From Candidatus Margulisiibacteriota bacterium (GTDB taxonomy: Bacteria; Margulisbacteria; Termititenacia; Termititenacales; Termititenacaceae), in the NCBI GenBank assembly GCA_031267055.1, contig JAIRZV010000021.1, positions 1 through 5,306 on the forward strand: a DNA stretch of 5,306 nt. The letters are read 5' to 3'. The translations under genes and the position numbers were made by a program. This document shows, piece after piece, positions 1 to 5,306 of this stretch; the stretch's first letter is position 1; each line of letters starts with the position of its first letter. Below the pieces are notes generated by a model, which saw only the letters and a list, made by a program, of their open reading frames with translations, searched no databases and had not been told where the DNA came from.

Positions 1-11
1 CCGCTTCAAAC

Positions 12-40
12 TTTACGAAACGCGGTTTTTACGTTAATAT
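12..40 (+). promoter_or_regulatory. Candidate sigma70-type promoter for ppdK
   Basis: TTTACG at 12-17 (4 of 6 matches to TTGACA) and TAATAT at 35-40 (4 of 6 matches to TATAAT) are separated by exactly 17 bases. They would start transcription near base 47 and give a leader of about 35 nt that carries the ppdK ribosome-binding site. Each box is only a partial match and the window begins just upstream, so ppdK could instead be transcribed from a promoter outside the window. No operator or riboswitch-like structure is visible in the short leader. Confidence 0.3.
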
Positions 41-67
41 CCCGAACGTTTCTGACACAAAAATTTT

Positions 68-74
68 AGGAGGA
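68..74 (+). promoter_or_regulatory. Strong Shine-Dalgarno site of ppdK
   Basis: AGGAGGA lies 8 bases before the ATG at 83. This site decides the start of ppdK: it supports translation of the lysine-rich N-terminal tail, because the only later candidate near the conserved domain (GTG, codon 23) has no comparable site. The same string TTAGGAGGAAT also precedes the large gene at the right end of the window. Confidence 0.85.
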
Positions 75-82
75 ATATCCCG

Positions 83-2938
83 ATGACAGCAAAATCCAAG
101 AAAACAAAAGCACAAACAAAAAACGCGAAGAAAGCGTCTAAAACCGCGGTGAAAGCAAAATATCAAAAGGTTTATTTTTTTGGCAACGGCAAGGCCGAAG
201 GTCATGGTGCATTGAAAGACATTTTGGGCGGCAAAGGCGCCGGTCTGGCGGAAATGACCAATAGCGGCGTAGCTGTGCCGGCCGGTTTCACGATCACGAC
301 CGAGATGTGCGATCAGTTTTACAAAAATGATCGGCAGTTTCCGGCGGGTCTGGCCAAAGACGTCGACGCCAATATTGCCAAACTGGAAAAAGCGATGGGT
401 ATGAAGCTCGGCGACGAGAAAAATCCGCTGCTGGTTTCGGTGCGTTCCGGCGCCAAAGAATCCATGCCTGGCATGATGGACACGATACTCAATCTCGGCA
501 TCAATGACCAAGTCGTCGCGGCCTTGATCAAGAAAACTAACAATCCGCGTTTTGCCTGGGATTCTTACCGGCGTTTTATTCAGATGTTTTCCGACGTGGC
601 GATGGATGTCGATAAGCATCTTTTTGAGCATGCGCTGACCGAGGCCAAGCACAGCGTCGCGGACAAAATCGGCAAAGAAAAAAAAGATGTGAAAGATACT
701 GATTTGTCCGCCGCCGATCTGGAAAAACTTGTCGGCACATACAAGGCTATATATAAGAAAGCCAAAGGCGCGGATTTCCCGCAAGACCCCAAAACCCAGC
801 TCTGGGCGGCGATCAAGGCTGTGTTTGGCAGCTGGAACAACGACCGCGCGATTTTTTACCGCCAGAAATATAACATCAAGGGTTTGCTCGGCACGGCGGT
901 AAATGTGCAGGCGATGGTTTTCGGCAATATGGGCAATACTTCGGCGACCGGCGTGTGTTTTTCGCGCAATCCGGCGACCGGCGAAAATAAATTTTACGGC
1001 GAATTCCTGCTCAACGCGCAGGGCGAGGACGTGGTGGCCGGTATTCGCACGCCGCAGAAAATTTCTCTCGAAGCTTCGCGCGAATGGGCTGCCGCCAACG
1101 GTATTGCGGAAGCTGACCGCAAAGCCAAATTTCCCTCGCTGGAAGAGGTCATGCCGGTGACTTACAAAAAGCTTTTGAGTTACAAGAACATGCTCGAAAA
1201 ACATTACAAAGACATGCAGGATATGGAGTTCACTATTCAGGAAAACAATCTTTACATGCTGCAAACCCGCAACGGTAAACGCACCGGTTTCGCGGCGATT
1301 CGCTGCGCTTACGATATGGTCAAAGAAAAATTGATCGACGAGAAAACCGCCGTGTCGCGTGTCCTGCCCGAGCAGCTAAATGAATTACTGCGGCCGATCT
1401 TTGACCGCGCGGACAAAGAAGCGGCGCTCAACGCCGGACGCGTATTGGCGCGCGGCCTCAACGCCGGCCCGGGTGCGGCCTGTGGCAAAGTGTATTTCAG
1501 CGCGCCGGAAGCGATAGCCGCCGCGCAGAATAATAAAGAAAAAGTTGTGCTGGTGCGGATTGAGACTACGCCGGAAGACATCAAAGGCATGGTTATTGCC
1601 GAAGGCATTTTGACCGCGCTGGGCGGCGCGACCTCGCACGCCGCGGTGGTGGCCCGTCAGCTTGGCCGCGTCTGCATCGCGGGCTGCGGCGCGCTCAATA
1701 TTGATTACGCCAATAAATTGATGACGGTCAACGGCCGGACTATCAAGCAAGGCGATTATATTTCGCTCGATGGTTTTACCGGCGAGGTTATTGCCGGACA
1801 GGTCAAAACTAAACCTTCGGAAATTTTGCAAGTGCTGATCGAAAAATCCCTCGACCCCAAAAAATCCGAGCTTTACCGCCAGTACAAATTTATTATGGAT
1901 GCGGCTGGTAAAACTAAAAAACTTGGCGTGCGCGCCAATGCTGATCAGCCGGATCAGGCTTCTGACGCGCTGGCTTTTGGCGCGGAAGGCATTGGTTTGT
2001 GCCGCACCGAACACATGTTTTTCGGCGGCGACCGCATCAAGGCGGTGCGTGAAATGATCCTCGCGGAAGATGTGGCTGGCCGGCAAAAAGCGCTAGCCAA
2101 ACTTTTGCCGATGCAGATCGAGGATTTTACGGGACTTTTCCGGACGATGAACGGCCTGCCGGTGACGATCCGTCTGCTCGATCCACCGCTGCATGAATTC
2201 CTGCCGACCAAAGAAGTCGAAGTTGAAGAATTGTCGCAAGAAATGCAAGTCAGCGTTGATCAACTCAATTTTAAAATAAAGCAACTCCATGAATTTAACC
2301 CGATGCTTGGCCATCGCGGCTGCCGTCTGGGTATCACTTACCCCGAAATTTTTGACATGCAGGTCGAGGCGATCATCAAGGCCGCCGTGCAGATTAAAAA
2401 ATCCGGTCGGAACATAACGCCGGAGATCATGATACCGCTGGTCGGGCATATCAAGGAATTGCAAATCCTCAAGGACAATGCCGTGGCCGTAATCGAAAAA
2501 GTTTTGCAAGAATCCGGCGTCAAACTGAAATACAAAATCGGTACGATGATCGAAGTGCCGCGCGCGGCTATGACCGCTGACGAGATCGCTTCCGCGGCGG
2601 AATTTTTCTCTTTTGGCACGAATGACCTGACGCAAATGGGCTGCGGTTTTTCGCGCGACGACAGCGGCAAGTTTTTGCCGGAGTATGTGGCCAAAGCGAT
2701 CTACGACAAAGACCCATTTCAAACTCTCGACCAGACCGGTGTGGGACGCATGATGCAGTACGCTATTGAGAACGGCCGCCGCGTGCGCCCGGACCTCAAA
2801 ATCGGCATTTGCGGCGAGCATGGCGGCGATCCCGACACTGTGCAGTTTTGCCACAAAATTGGTTTGAATTATGTATCCTGCTCTCCGTACCGTGTGCCTC
2901 TGGCCATATTGGCCGCGGCGCATGCGGCGTTGAAGTAG
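83..2938 (+). CDS. ppdK: Pyruvate, phosphate dikinase (PPDK), long bacterial form with lysine-rich N-terminal tail
   Basis: Cytosolic enzyme that reversibly interconverts PEP + AMP + PPi and pyruvate + ATP + Pi. It serves PPi-linked glycolysis or, in reverse, PEP formation. Three domains are visible. The ATP-grasp nucleotide-binding domain spans about residues 30-400, with GGKGAGLAEM (Lys51), VRSGAKESMPGMMDT (Arg121), DME (Asp380, Glu382) and LQTRNGKR (Gln394, Arg396). The swivelling phosphohistidine domain spans about 454-575, with GGATSHAAVVAR and phosphorylated His519. The PEP/pyruvate barrel spans about 613-951, with GLCRTEHMFF (Arg641), RLLDPPLHEF (Arg697), GTMIEVPRA (Glu824), FGTNDLTQM (Asn847, Asp848) and GICGEHGGDP with catalytic Cys910. 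These line up with the Clostridium symbiosum enzyme (874 aa, numbering from memory: H455, R561, R617, E745, N768, C831) at nearly constant offsets, so the enzyme should be active. At 951 aa it is longer, through a basic tail (residues 1-28), about 23 extra residues at 328-356 and about 16 between the phosphohistidine and barrel domains. The two internal extensions are typical of the longer bacterial PPDKs. No PPDK regulatory kinase lies nearby, and it appears monocistronic. Confidence 0.97.
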   Translation: MTAKSKKTKAQTKNAKKASKTAVKAKYQKVYFFGNGKAEGHGALKDILGGKGAGLAEMTNSGVAVPAGFTITTEMCDQFYKNDRQFPAGLAKDVDANIAKLEKAMGMKLGDEKNPLLVSVRSGAKESMPGMMDTILNLGINDQVVAALIKKTNNPRFAWDSYRRFIQMFSDVAMDVDKHLFEHALTEAKHSVADKIGKEKKDVKDTDLSAADLEKLVGTYKAIYKKAKGADFPQDPKTQLWAAIKAVFGSWNNDRAIFYRQKYNIKGLLGTAVNVQAMVFGNMGNTSATGVCFSRNPATGENKFYGEFLLNAQGEDVVAGIRTPQKISLEASREWAAANGIAEADRKAKFPSLEEVMPVTYKKLLSYKNMLEKHYKDMQDMEFTIQENNLYMLQTRNGKRTGFAAIRCAYDMVKEKLIDEKTAVSRVLPEQLNELLRPIFDRADKEAALNAGRVLARGLNAGPGAACGKVYFSAPEAIAAAQNNKEKVVLVRIETTPEDIKGMVIAEGILTALGGATSHAAVVARQLGRVCIAGCGALNIDYANKLMTVNGRTIKQGDYISLDGFTGEVIAGQVKTKPSEILQVLIEKSLDPKKSELYRQYKFIMDAAGKTKKLGVRANADQPDQASDALAFGAEGIGLCRTEHMFFGGDRIKAVREMILAEDVAGRQKALAKLLPMQIEDFTGLFRTMNGLPVTIRLLDPPLHEFLPTKEVEVEELSQEMQVSVDQLNFKIKQLHEFNPMLGHRGCRLGITYPEIFDMQVEAIIKAAVQIKKSGRNITPEIMIPLVGHIKELQILKDNAVAVIEKVLQESGVKLKYKIGTMIEVPRAAMTADEIASAAEFFSFGTNDLTQMGCGFSRDDSGKFLPEYVAKAIYDKDPFQTLDQTGVGRMMQYAIENGRRVRPDLKIGICGEHGGDPDTVQFCHKIGLNYVSCSPYRVPLAILAAAHAALK

Positions 2939-2939
2939 G

Positions 2940-2999
2940 TAAATAGCCAGATAGAGACGTAGCATGTTACGTCTCTATCTGATGCGGTATGGCTATTTA
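2940..2999. repeat. Nested inverted repeat between convergent genes; possible bidirectional terminator or dispersed palindrome
   Basis: An inner perfect 13-bp inverted repeat (2949-2961 with 2968-2980, arm AGATAGAGACGTA) encloses the 6-base centre GCATGT. It is a 32-base palindrome broken by a single G/T pair. Around it lies a second inverted repeat, TAAATAGCC (2940-2948) with GGCTATTTA (2991-2999), leaving an asymmetric 10-base bulge (2981-2990). It begins two bases after the ppdK stop and ends five bases before the toxin stop. The position suits a terminator serving both convergent genes, but neither side has a U-tract, so a classic intrinsic terminator is not shown. The core GAGACGT..CATG..ACGTCTC resembles, from memory, short dispersed palindromes of some bacterial genomes (cyanobacteria among them). 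That is unverified. Confidence 0.8.
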
Positions 3000-3004
3000 G
3001 AAAA

Positions 3005-3271
3005 TTAGATTTGACGATAAACAATGCTTCTGTGTTTAACTGACACAATAAGCACGATTAACTCGGAATTTTTTATTTCAACAACTATTCGATAATCTCC
3101 GACACGATACCGCCATAATCCGGCCAAATTAGCCGACAAAGGCTTGCCCATATTGTGTGGATCAGAAACCTTTAATTTATCCAAATACTTACCAATCTGA
3201 TTTTTAACTGATTTGTCCAGTTTAGCGTATTCGTTGACTGCTTTCTCTGTCCAGACGATATTATAAAGCAA
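3005..3271 (-). CDS. relE: RelE/ParE-family toxin of a type II toxin-antitoxin pair
   Basis: An 88-aa RelE-superfamily protein. Known RelE toxins are mRNA interferases that cut mRNA in the ribosomal A site, while ParE relatives poison gyrase. Visible family marks are the N-terminal helical hairpin (about residues 8-35), the M-G-K-P-L motif leading to GLWRYRVGDYRIVVEI (residues 51-66), and the final strand LIVLIVSVKHRSIVYR (71-86). Arg61, Arg81 and Tyr85 sit where E. coli RelE has its catalytic Arg61, Arg81 and Tyr87 (from memory), which favours RNase activity over gyrase poisoning. The length is normal. The start must be TTG at 3271-3269: an in-frame TAA lies two codons upstream and the first in-frame ATG is codon 41. 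It overlaps the antitoxin gene by 11 nt, with a weak AGG at 3280-3278 spaced 6 nt from the TTG. Translation is therefore probably coupled to, and lower than, antitoxin translation. The gene symbol is by family only. Confidence 0.9.
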   Translation of the reverse strand: MLYNIVWTEKAVNEYAKLDKSVKNQIGKYLDKLKVSDPHNMGKPLSANLAGLWRYRVGDYRIVVEIKNSELIVLIVSVKHRSIVYRQI

Positions 3272-3464
3272 CTCTTACCTGCTCCCATGGAATAGTTTGT
3301 TCTGTGCCGGAAGCGACTTCTGAAAGCCGCTCTTTAGCCAGATGAACATCGTCAAGATCGTCAAAAAAATCGGCAATAGCTTCGGTTATCGTCGTGCCAG
3401 ATTTTTTCAGCGTTTTTTCCAAACGCTGATATTGCTCATCATCCATTTCTACAACAAAACGCAT
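3261..3464 (-). CDS. relB: RelB/RHH-type antitoxin, first gene of the TA operon
   Basis: A 67-aa acidic protein. The N terminus MRFVVEMDDEQYQRLEKTLK is one beta strand followed by a helix, then SGTTITEAIADFFDDL forms a second helix: the layout of a ribbon-helix-helix DNA-binding domain. The rest (about residues 38-67, with LAKERLSE and PWEQVRVAL) is the likely toxin-wrapping tail. The expected role is to neutralise the downstream toxin by binding and to repress its own promoter, alone and with the toxin. The ATG at 3464 is well supported by GGAGGA at 3476-3471, six bases away. Gene order (antitoxin first), the 11-nt overlap with the toxin and the small size are all classical. The assignment rests as much on the partner as on the antitoxin sequence, since antitoxins diverge fast. 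The symbol is by family, not orthology. Confidence 0.85.
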   Translation of the reverse strand: MRFVVEMDDEQYQRLEKTLKKSGTTITEAIADFFDDLDDVHLAKERLSEVASGTEQTIPWEQVRVAL

Positions 3465-3470
3465 CTTTTT

Positions 3471-3476
3471 TCCTCC
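3471..3476 (-). promoter_or_regulatory. Strong Shine-Dalgarno site of the antitoxin gene
   Basis: GGAGGA on the minus strand, six bases before the antitoxin ATG. It is much stronger than the site in front of the TTG-started toxin, which fits the need for antitoxin excess. Confidence 0.8.
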
Positions 3477-3482
3477 AAATGC

Positions 3483-3491
3483 ATTATACCA
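3483..3491 (-). promoter_or_regulatory. Extended -10 promoter of the toxin-antitoxin operon
   Basis: On the minus strand TGGTATAAT is a perfect TATAAT preceded by TGn, i.e. an extended -10 element. No good -35 box lies 16-19 bases upstream, which is usual for extended -10 promoters. The start site would fall around 3475-3477, right at the antitoxin SD, so the leader would be only about a dozen bases. RHH antitoxins normally bind over their promoter, and a repressor here would directly cover the -10. I could not pick out a convincing operator palindrome. Confidence 0.6.
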
Positions 3492-3560
3492 TATCCGTAA
3501 ATCCAGAGGCAGAACTACAACGAAGTAGAGCAGAGAGATCGAGACGGGATAAGATATTGA

Positions 3561-5090
3561 TTATGCGCCGGATGCATTCTGCTTCAAATAGTCACACACC
3601 GTATTATATGCTGTAGTCAAGGCATTACTAACTCGCCGTCGGTTTCCACTACTTGTTTCTTTCCGATAGGCGTCATCATAGATTTTTTTTAATTGCGGGT
3701 CAGCATTTATTTGTTCCCGAGTGAGATTTACTCTAGTTTCCCTTCTGTCATCGTATACAGTTTGATTGACTTGAGGGGGAGCAACAGACGGTCGCTCTGT
3801 TGCTGCAGGTGGTGATGACTGAGGATTTATAAATGGATCTTCACTAAAAGTGCCTGTGTAAGTAGAGCTGGCAACGTATTTGTTGCTTTCTTGTTTGACA
3901 ACGAACTGATCTCCCTTGCCAAAGGATCCGTCGCCATTTGTGTCAAAAACTGCCTCACTTGTAGTGAAATTTTCGTTTTTTGTTGTTTTGAACATCATAT
4001 CCGGCTTTCCGTCGGCGCCTTTGACGAATTCCCAGCCATCTGCCTCTAGAGCGGCTCGATTGGAAGCTGTTGATATTGTTTCCTCAGCAATGGCTTCAGA
4101 GCGTGTTTCTCCGCCGACAACATCCTCCGGAATTTCTTCTTCCGCCGATTTCGGCACTTCCACCATTGGGCTTGTCCCTGGCGGTAGTGGTGGTAGGCGT
4201 AACCTCTCAATCTCTGCTGTTGATGTTTCTTCAGCAATGTCTATTTCTCCAATGATAACATCCTCTGGAATTTCTTTTCCCGCCGATTTCGGCACTTCCG
4301 CCCTTGGGCTTGTCCCTGGCGGTAGCGGTGGTAGGCGTACCGTCTCAATCTCCGCTGTTGCCGATGTCTCTGCCTCTGGCTCTGCCGCTGTTTGTACTGG
4401 AGAATTCTGTTCTATCGTCGTGCTGTCGGCAGTTCCTGCTGTCGGTGGTGTTTCTGCCTGCGCTTCTGGCACTTGTTGGGCTTGTACTGAATCTGGTACT
4501 GCCGACAATGCTGGCTCTTCCTCTGGCACTGCTGGCGGCGTTGCCTCCTCAGTTGCTACTAGTGTCTCTGCTGTTGGCGGTTGTGTCGGTATATCTGGTT
4601 TCACCTGTATTATTACTGGCTTAAAATTATAACTAGGATTCTTTTCCAATTGTTCAAGAAAATTATTATAATTATTCTGTGCCGCAACGTCATGCGTTTC
4701 CGCCGCATTCTGCTTGGCAGATGTTCCTTCTAAAAATTTATCCTTACCGCTGATAGATTTGAATAATTCCTCACTGTTCTCCTGTTTTACTTCGCCCACA
4801 TGCCATTGTCCTTTTACATTATCTGCGCCGATTAAATATACTTTGCCGTTGTATTCAAAGGTATATCCGTTCGTATCTTTTCCGGCATCGGTTACACTAA
4901 TATGCTGCGTATTCCCATTTTCATCTTTGATGTGAATTTTTTTGTCATTAAAGAGTTTATCGAAAGTAAGTTCGACCTTGTCGTTTCCCAACTGAATATT
5001 TTTCATAGTTCGGTTATCACCGGAACGTCCGATCTGTGTATATGATACTGTATGCGCTCCGTTTATTGATGATGTGTAAAGTTGTCTCAT
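3561..5090 (-). CDS. Unrecognised 509-aa repeat protein with Pro/Glu-rich linker and an EF-hand-like loop
   Basis: I do not recognise this family. In order there is a beta-rich, polar N-terminal region (about residues 29-105, alternating strands such as KIHIKDENGN and GYTFEYNGKVYLIG); a charged, Asn/Gln-rich helical stretch (105-150); and a long Pro/Glu/Ala/Thr-rich linker (about 165-345) whose second half holds two tandem 46-residue repeats (245-290 and 291 onward, core RLPPLPPGTSP..EVPKSA..EIPEDV). A second small domain (about 349-410, starting DGWEFVKGADGKPDMMF) contains DTNGDGSFGKGD at 383-394, a full EF-hand-type calcium loop. A further Pro-rich linker (420-440) leads to a charged helical C terminus (445-509) with the single Cys in NTVCDYLK. 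There is no signal peptide, transmembrane segment or lipobox. If exported, it would need a signal-less route, which is speculation. The ATG at 5090 has a strong SD; the internal Met29 has none. It reads toward the TA operon, 96 nt away, with no clear terminator between. Confidence 0.85.
   Translation of the reverse strand: MRQLYTSSINGAHTVSYTQIGRSGDNRTMKNIQLGNDKVELTFDKLFNDKKIHIKDENGNTQHISVTDAGKDTNGYTFEYNGKVYLIGADNVKGQWHVGEVKQENSEELFKSISGKDKFLEGTSAKQNAAETHDVAAQNNYNNFLEQLEKNPSYNFKPVIIQVKPDIPTQPPTAETLVATEEATPPAVPEEEPALSAVPDSVQAQQVPEAQAETPPTAGTADSTTIEQNSPVQTAAEPEAETSATAEIETVRLPPLPPGTSPRAEVPKSAGKEIPEDVIIGEIDIAEETSTAEIERLRLPPLPPGTSPMVEVPKSAEEEIPEDVVGGETRSEAIAEETISTASNRAALEADGWEFVKGADGKPDMMFKTTKNENFTTSEAVFDTNGDGSFGKGDQFVVKQESNKYVASSTYTGTFSEDPFINPQSSPPAATERPSVAPPQVNQTVYDDRRETRVNLTREQINADPQLKKIYDDAYRKETSSGNRRRVSNALTTAYNTVCDYLKQNASGA
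3909..3944 (-). other. EF-hand-like calcium-binding loop coding segment (residues 383-394)
   Basis: The 12 codons read DTNGDGSFGKGD. Asp at loop position 1, Asn at 3, Asp at 5, Gly at 6, a hydrophobic residue (Phe) at 8 and an acidic residue (Asp) at 12 match the canonical EF-hand/dockerin-type Ca2+ loop. It is a single loop, and the flanks (SEAVF before, QFVVKQ after) look like strands rather than the two helices of a true EF-hand. It is therefore better described as a DxNxDG calcium-loop motif like those in extracellular bacterial proteins. Confidence 0.65.
4107..4358 (-). repeat. Two in-frame tandem repeats, period 138 bp (46 aa)
   Basis: Copy 1 covers codons 245-290 (4358-4221) and copy 2 starts at codon 291 (4220). 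The period is exact at several anchors: TCCTC at 4123 and 4261, CGCCGATTT at 4143 and 4281, TCTCAATC at 4205 and 4343. Over the best-conserved 99 bases I count about nine differences, so the DNA itself is highly similar and the duplication looks fairly recent. The boundary motif IAEET recurs once more after copy 2 (codons 334-338), after a small insertion, as a remnant of a third unit. Each unit is a proline-rich, negatively charged linker module. Confidence 0.9.
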
Positions 5091-5094
5091 AAAT

Positions 5095-5100
5095 TCCTCC
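5095..5100 (-). promoter_or_regulatory. Strong Shine-Dalgarno site of the 509-aa gene
   Basis: GGAGGA on the minus strand, four bases before the ATG at 5090, inside the string TTAGGAGGAAT that also precedes ppdK. It selects this ATG over Met29. Immediately upstream is an A9 run (minus strand) that would keep the site unstructured. Confidence 0.8.
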
Positions 5101-5132
5101 TAATTTTTTTTTAAACACCAAACCTCAAACGA

Positions 5133-5144
5133 CCGCAAAAGCGG
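5133..5144. other. Small hairpin in the leader of the 509-aa gene
   Basis: CCGC (5133-5136) and GCGG (5141-5144) form a 4-bp GC stem around a 4-base loop, 43-54 bases ahead of the ATG at 5090. It is too short and lacks a U-run for a terminator in the minus direction. The rest of 5101-5306 shows, besides the possible small ORF and the G tract, an A/T-rich sequence with no promoter I would defend. Confidence 0.3.
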
Positions 5145-5192
5145 CGTTCAACATTTGATATTTATTAGGAGAAAATAGAGAGAGGAGGAAAA

Positions 5193-5267
5193 CTATATTT
5201 TCAGCGTACCTACGCCAAAAACGGGGGGGGGGGTATCGGCAAATCTTAAATTCAAAACTTTTTTCAT
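5193..5267 (-). CDS. Possible 24-aa small ORF containing a C11 tract, upstream of the 509-aa gene
   Basis: On the minus strand an ATG at 5267 has GGAG six bases upstream (5277-5274). It opens a 24-codon frame that starts MKKVLNLRFAD, continues TPPPV across an uninterrupted run of eleven C (5233-5223), and ends GTLKI before TAG at 5195-5193. I recognise no family. The frame lies about 100 bases ahead of the large gene in the same direction, so it could be a leader peptide, a small protein or a decayed remnant. One extra C would extend it to about 47 residues with a hydrophobic stretch; one fewer would stop it at about 18. The case for a real gene is the SD and start spacing only. Chance is possible in an A/T-rich intergenic region. 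Confidence 0.25.
   Translation of the reverse strand: MKKVLNLRFADTPPPVFGVGTLKI
5223..5233. repeat. 11-base homopolymer, G on + strand / C on - strand
   Basis: Eleven consecutive G, flanked by AAAAAC and TATCGG. Runs of this length are prone to slipped-strand mispairing in replication and are classic phase-variation sites when in a coding frame or promoter spacer. They are also a common place for assembly or sequencing length errors. Confidence 0.9.
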
Positions 5268-5306
5268 ATAAAACTCCGTTTTTTGTTTTTTCACAAATGG
5301 CACGGC

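Noticed and set aside
149..151. GTG at codon 23 as the true ppdK start, removing the basic tail
   Set aside because: No ribosome-binding site lies before it, while the ATG at 83 has AGGAGGA at ideal spacing.
29..1264. Long open frame of 411 codons on the minus strand opposite ppdK
   Set aside because: It lies wholly antisense to unmistakable PPDK catalytic domains. The His/Phe/Arg-rich product is typical of a reverse-complement shadow of a G/C-third-position gene, and no family motif is seen. The other minus-strand frames between 1300 and 2965 are rejected for the same reason.
3481..3560. Terminator after the 509-aa gene
   Set aside because: The only inverted repeat I see on the minus strand is a 4-bp CTAC/GTAG pair with no U-run. 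It is too weak to call, so read-through into the TA operon is possible.
4107..4358. CRISPR array
   Set aside because: The repeats are 138 bp apart, in frame within a coding sequence, and lack the short repeat/unique spacer pattern.
3916..4632. 238-codon open frame on the plus strand opposite the 509-aa gene
   Set aside because: Its Ser/Gly/Val-rich product mirrors the Pro/Glu-repeat region of the real gene. There is no SD at its ATG, and the minus-strand gene has a strong start and coherent domains.
5004..5006. Met29 as the start of the 509-aa protein
   Set aside because: The upstream bases (GATAACCGAACT) contain no SD; the ATG at 5090 has GGAGGA.
3561..5090. Flagellar hook-length-control or needle-ruler protein, suggested by the Pro-rich spacer
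   Set aside because: No recognisable C-terminal substrate-switching domain and no flagellar or secretion gene nearby; low-complexity linkers alone do not support a function.
5182..5187. Plus-strand AGGAGG as an SD for a rightward gene
   Set aside because: No start codon follows at usable spacing, and no open frame of note reaches the window end on the plus strand.

Overview
This is a bacterial window with three kinds of content. No marker in it fixes the phylum. All three main transcription units have strong AGGAGG/GGAGG ribosome-binding sites and read in the standard code, which argues against lineages that rarely use Shine-Dalgarno sites. The G+C content is moderate: visibly higher in the first 2.9 kb, lower in the toxin-antitoxin region and the right end.

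Left, 83-2938 (+): a complete pyruvate, phosphate dikinase gene (ppdK, 951 aa). All the catalytic residues I could map are present, the architecture is the longer bacterial type, and there is an unusual lysine-rich N-terminal tail. A plausible sigma70-type promoter and a strong SD lie in the first 82 bases. A nested palindrome (2940-2999) directly follows the stop codon and separates ppdK from the convergent gene to its right.

Middle, 3005-3491 (-): a two-gene RelE-type toxin / RelB-like antitoxin operon. The antitoxin comes first, has its own extended -10 promoter, and overlaps the toxin by 11 nt. The toxin has to start at TTG.

Right, 3561-5090 (-): a 509-aa protein I do not recognise. It has a beta-rich N-terminal part, a long Pro/Glu/Ala/Thr-rich linker with two 46-residue tandem repeats, a second small domain with a textbook EF-hand-like calcium loop, and a charged helical C terminus. 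Upstream of it (5091-5306) is a short intergenic stretch. It contains a possible 24-codon ORF with its own SD and an 11-base C tract (G on the + strand) that could make it slip in and out of frame.

The neighbours do not form one pathway. ppdK is central carbon/pyrophosphate metabolism, the TA pair is an independent accessory module, and the repeat protein looks lineage-specific. The points most worth follow-up are the repeat/EF-hand protein, the homopolymer-containing small ORF in front of it, and the nested palindrome.
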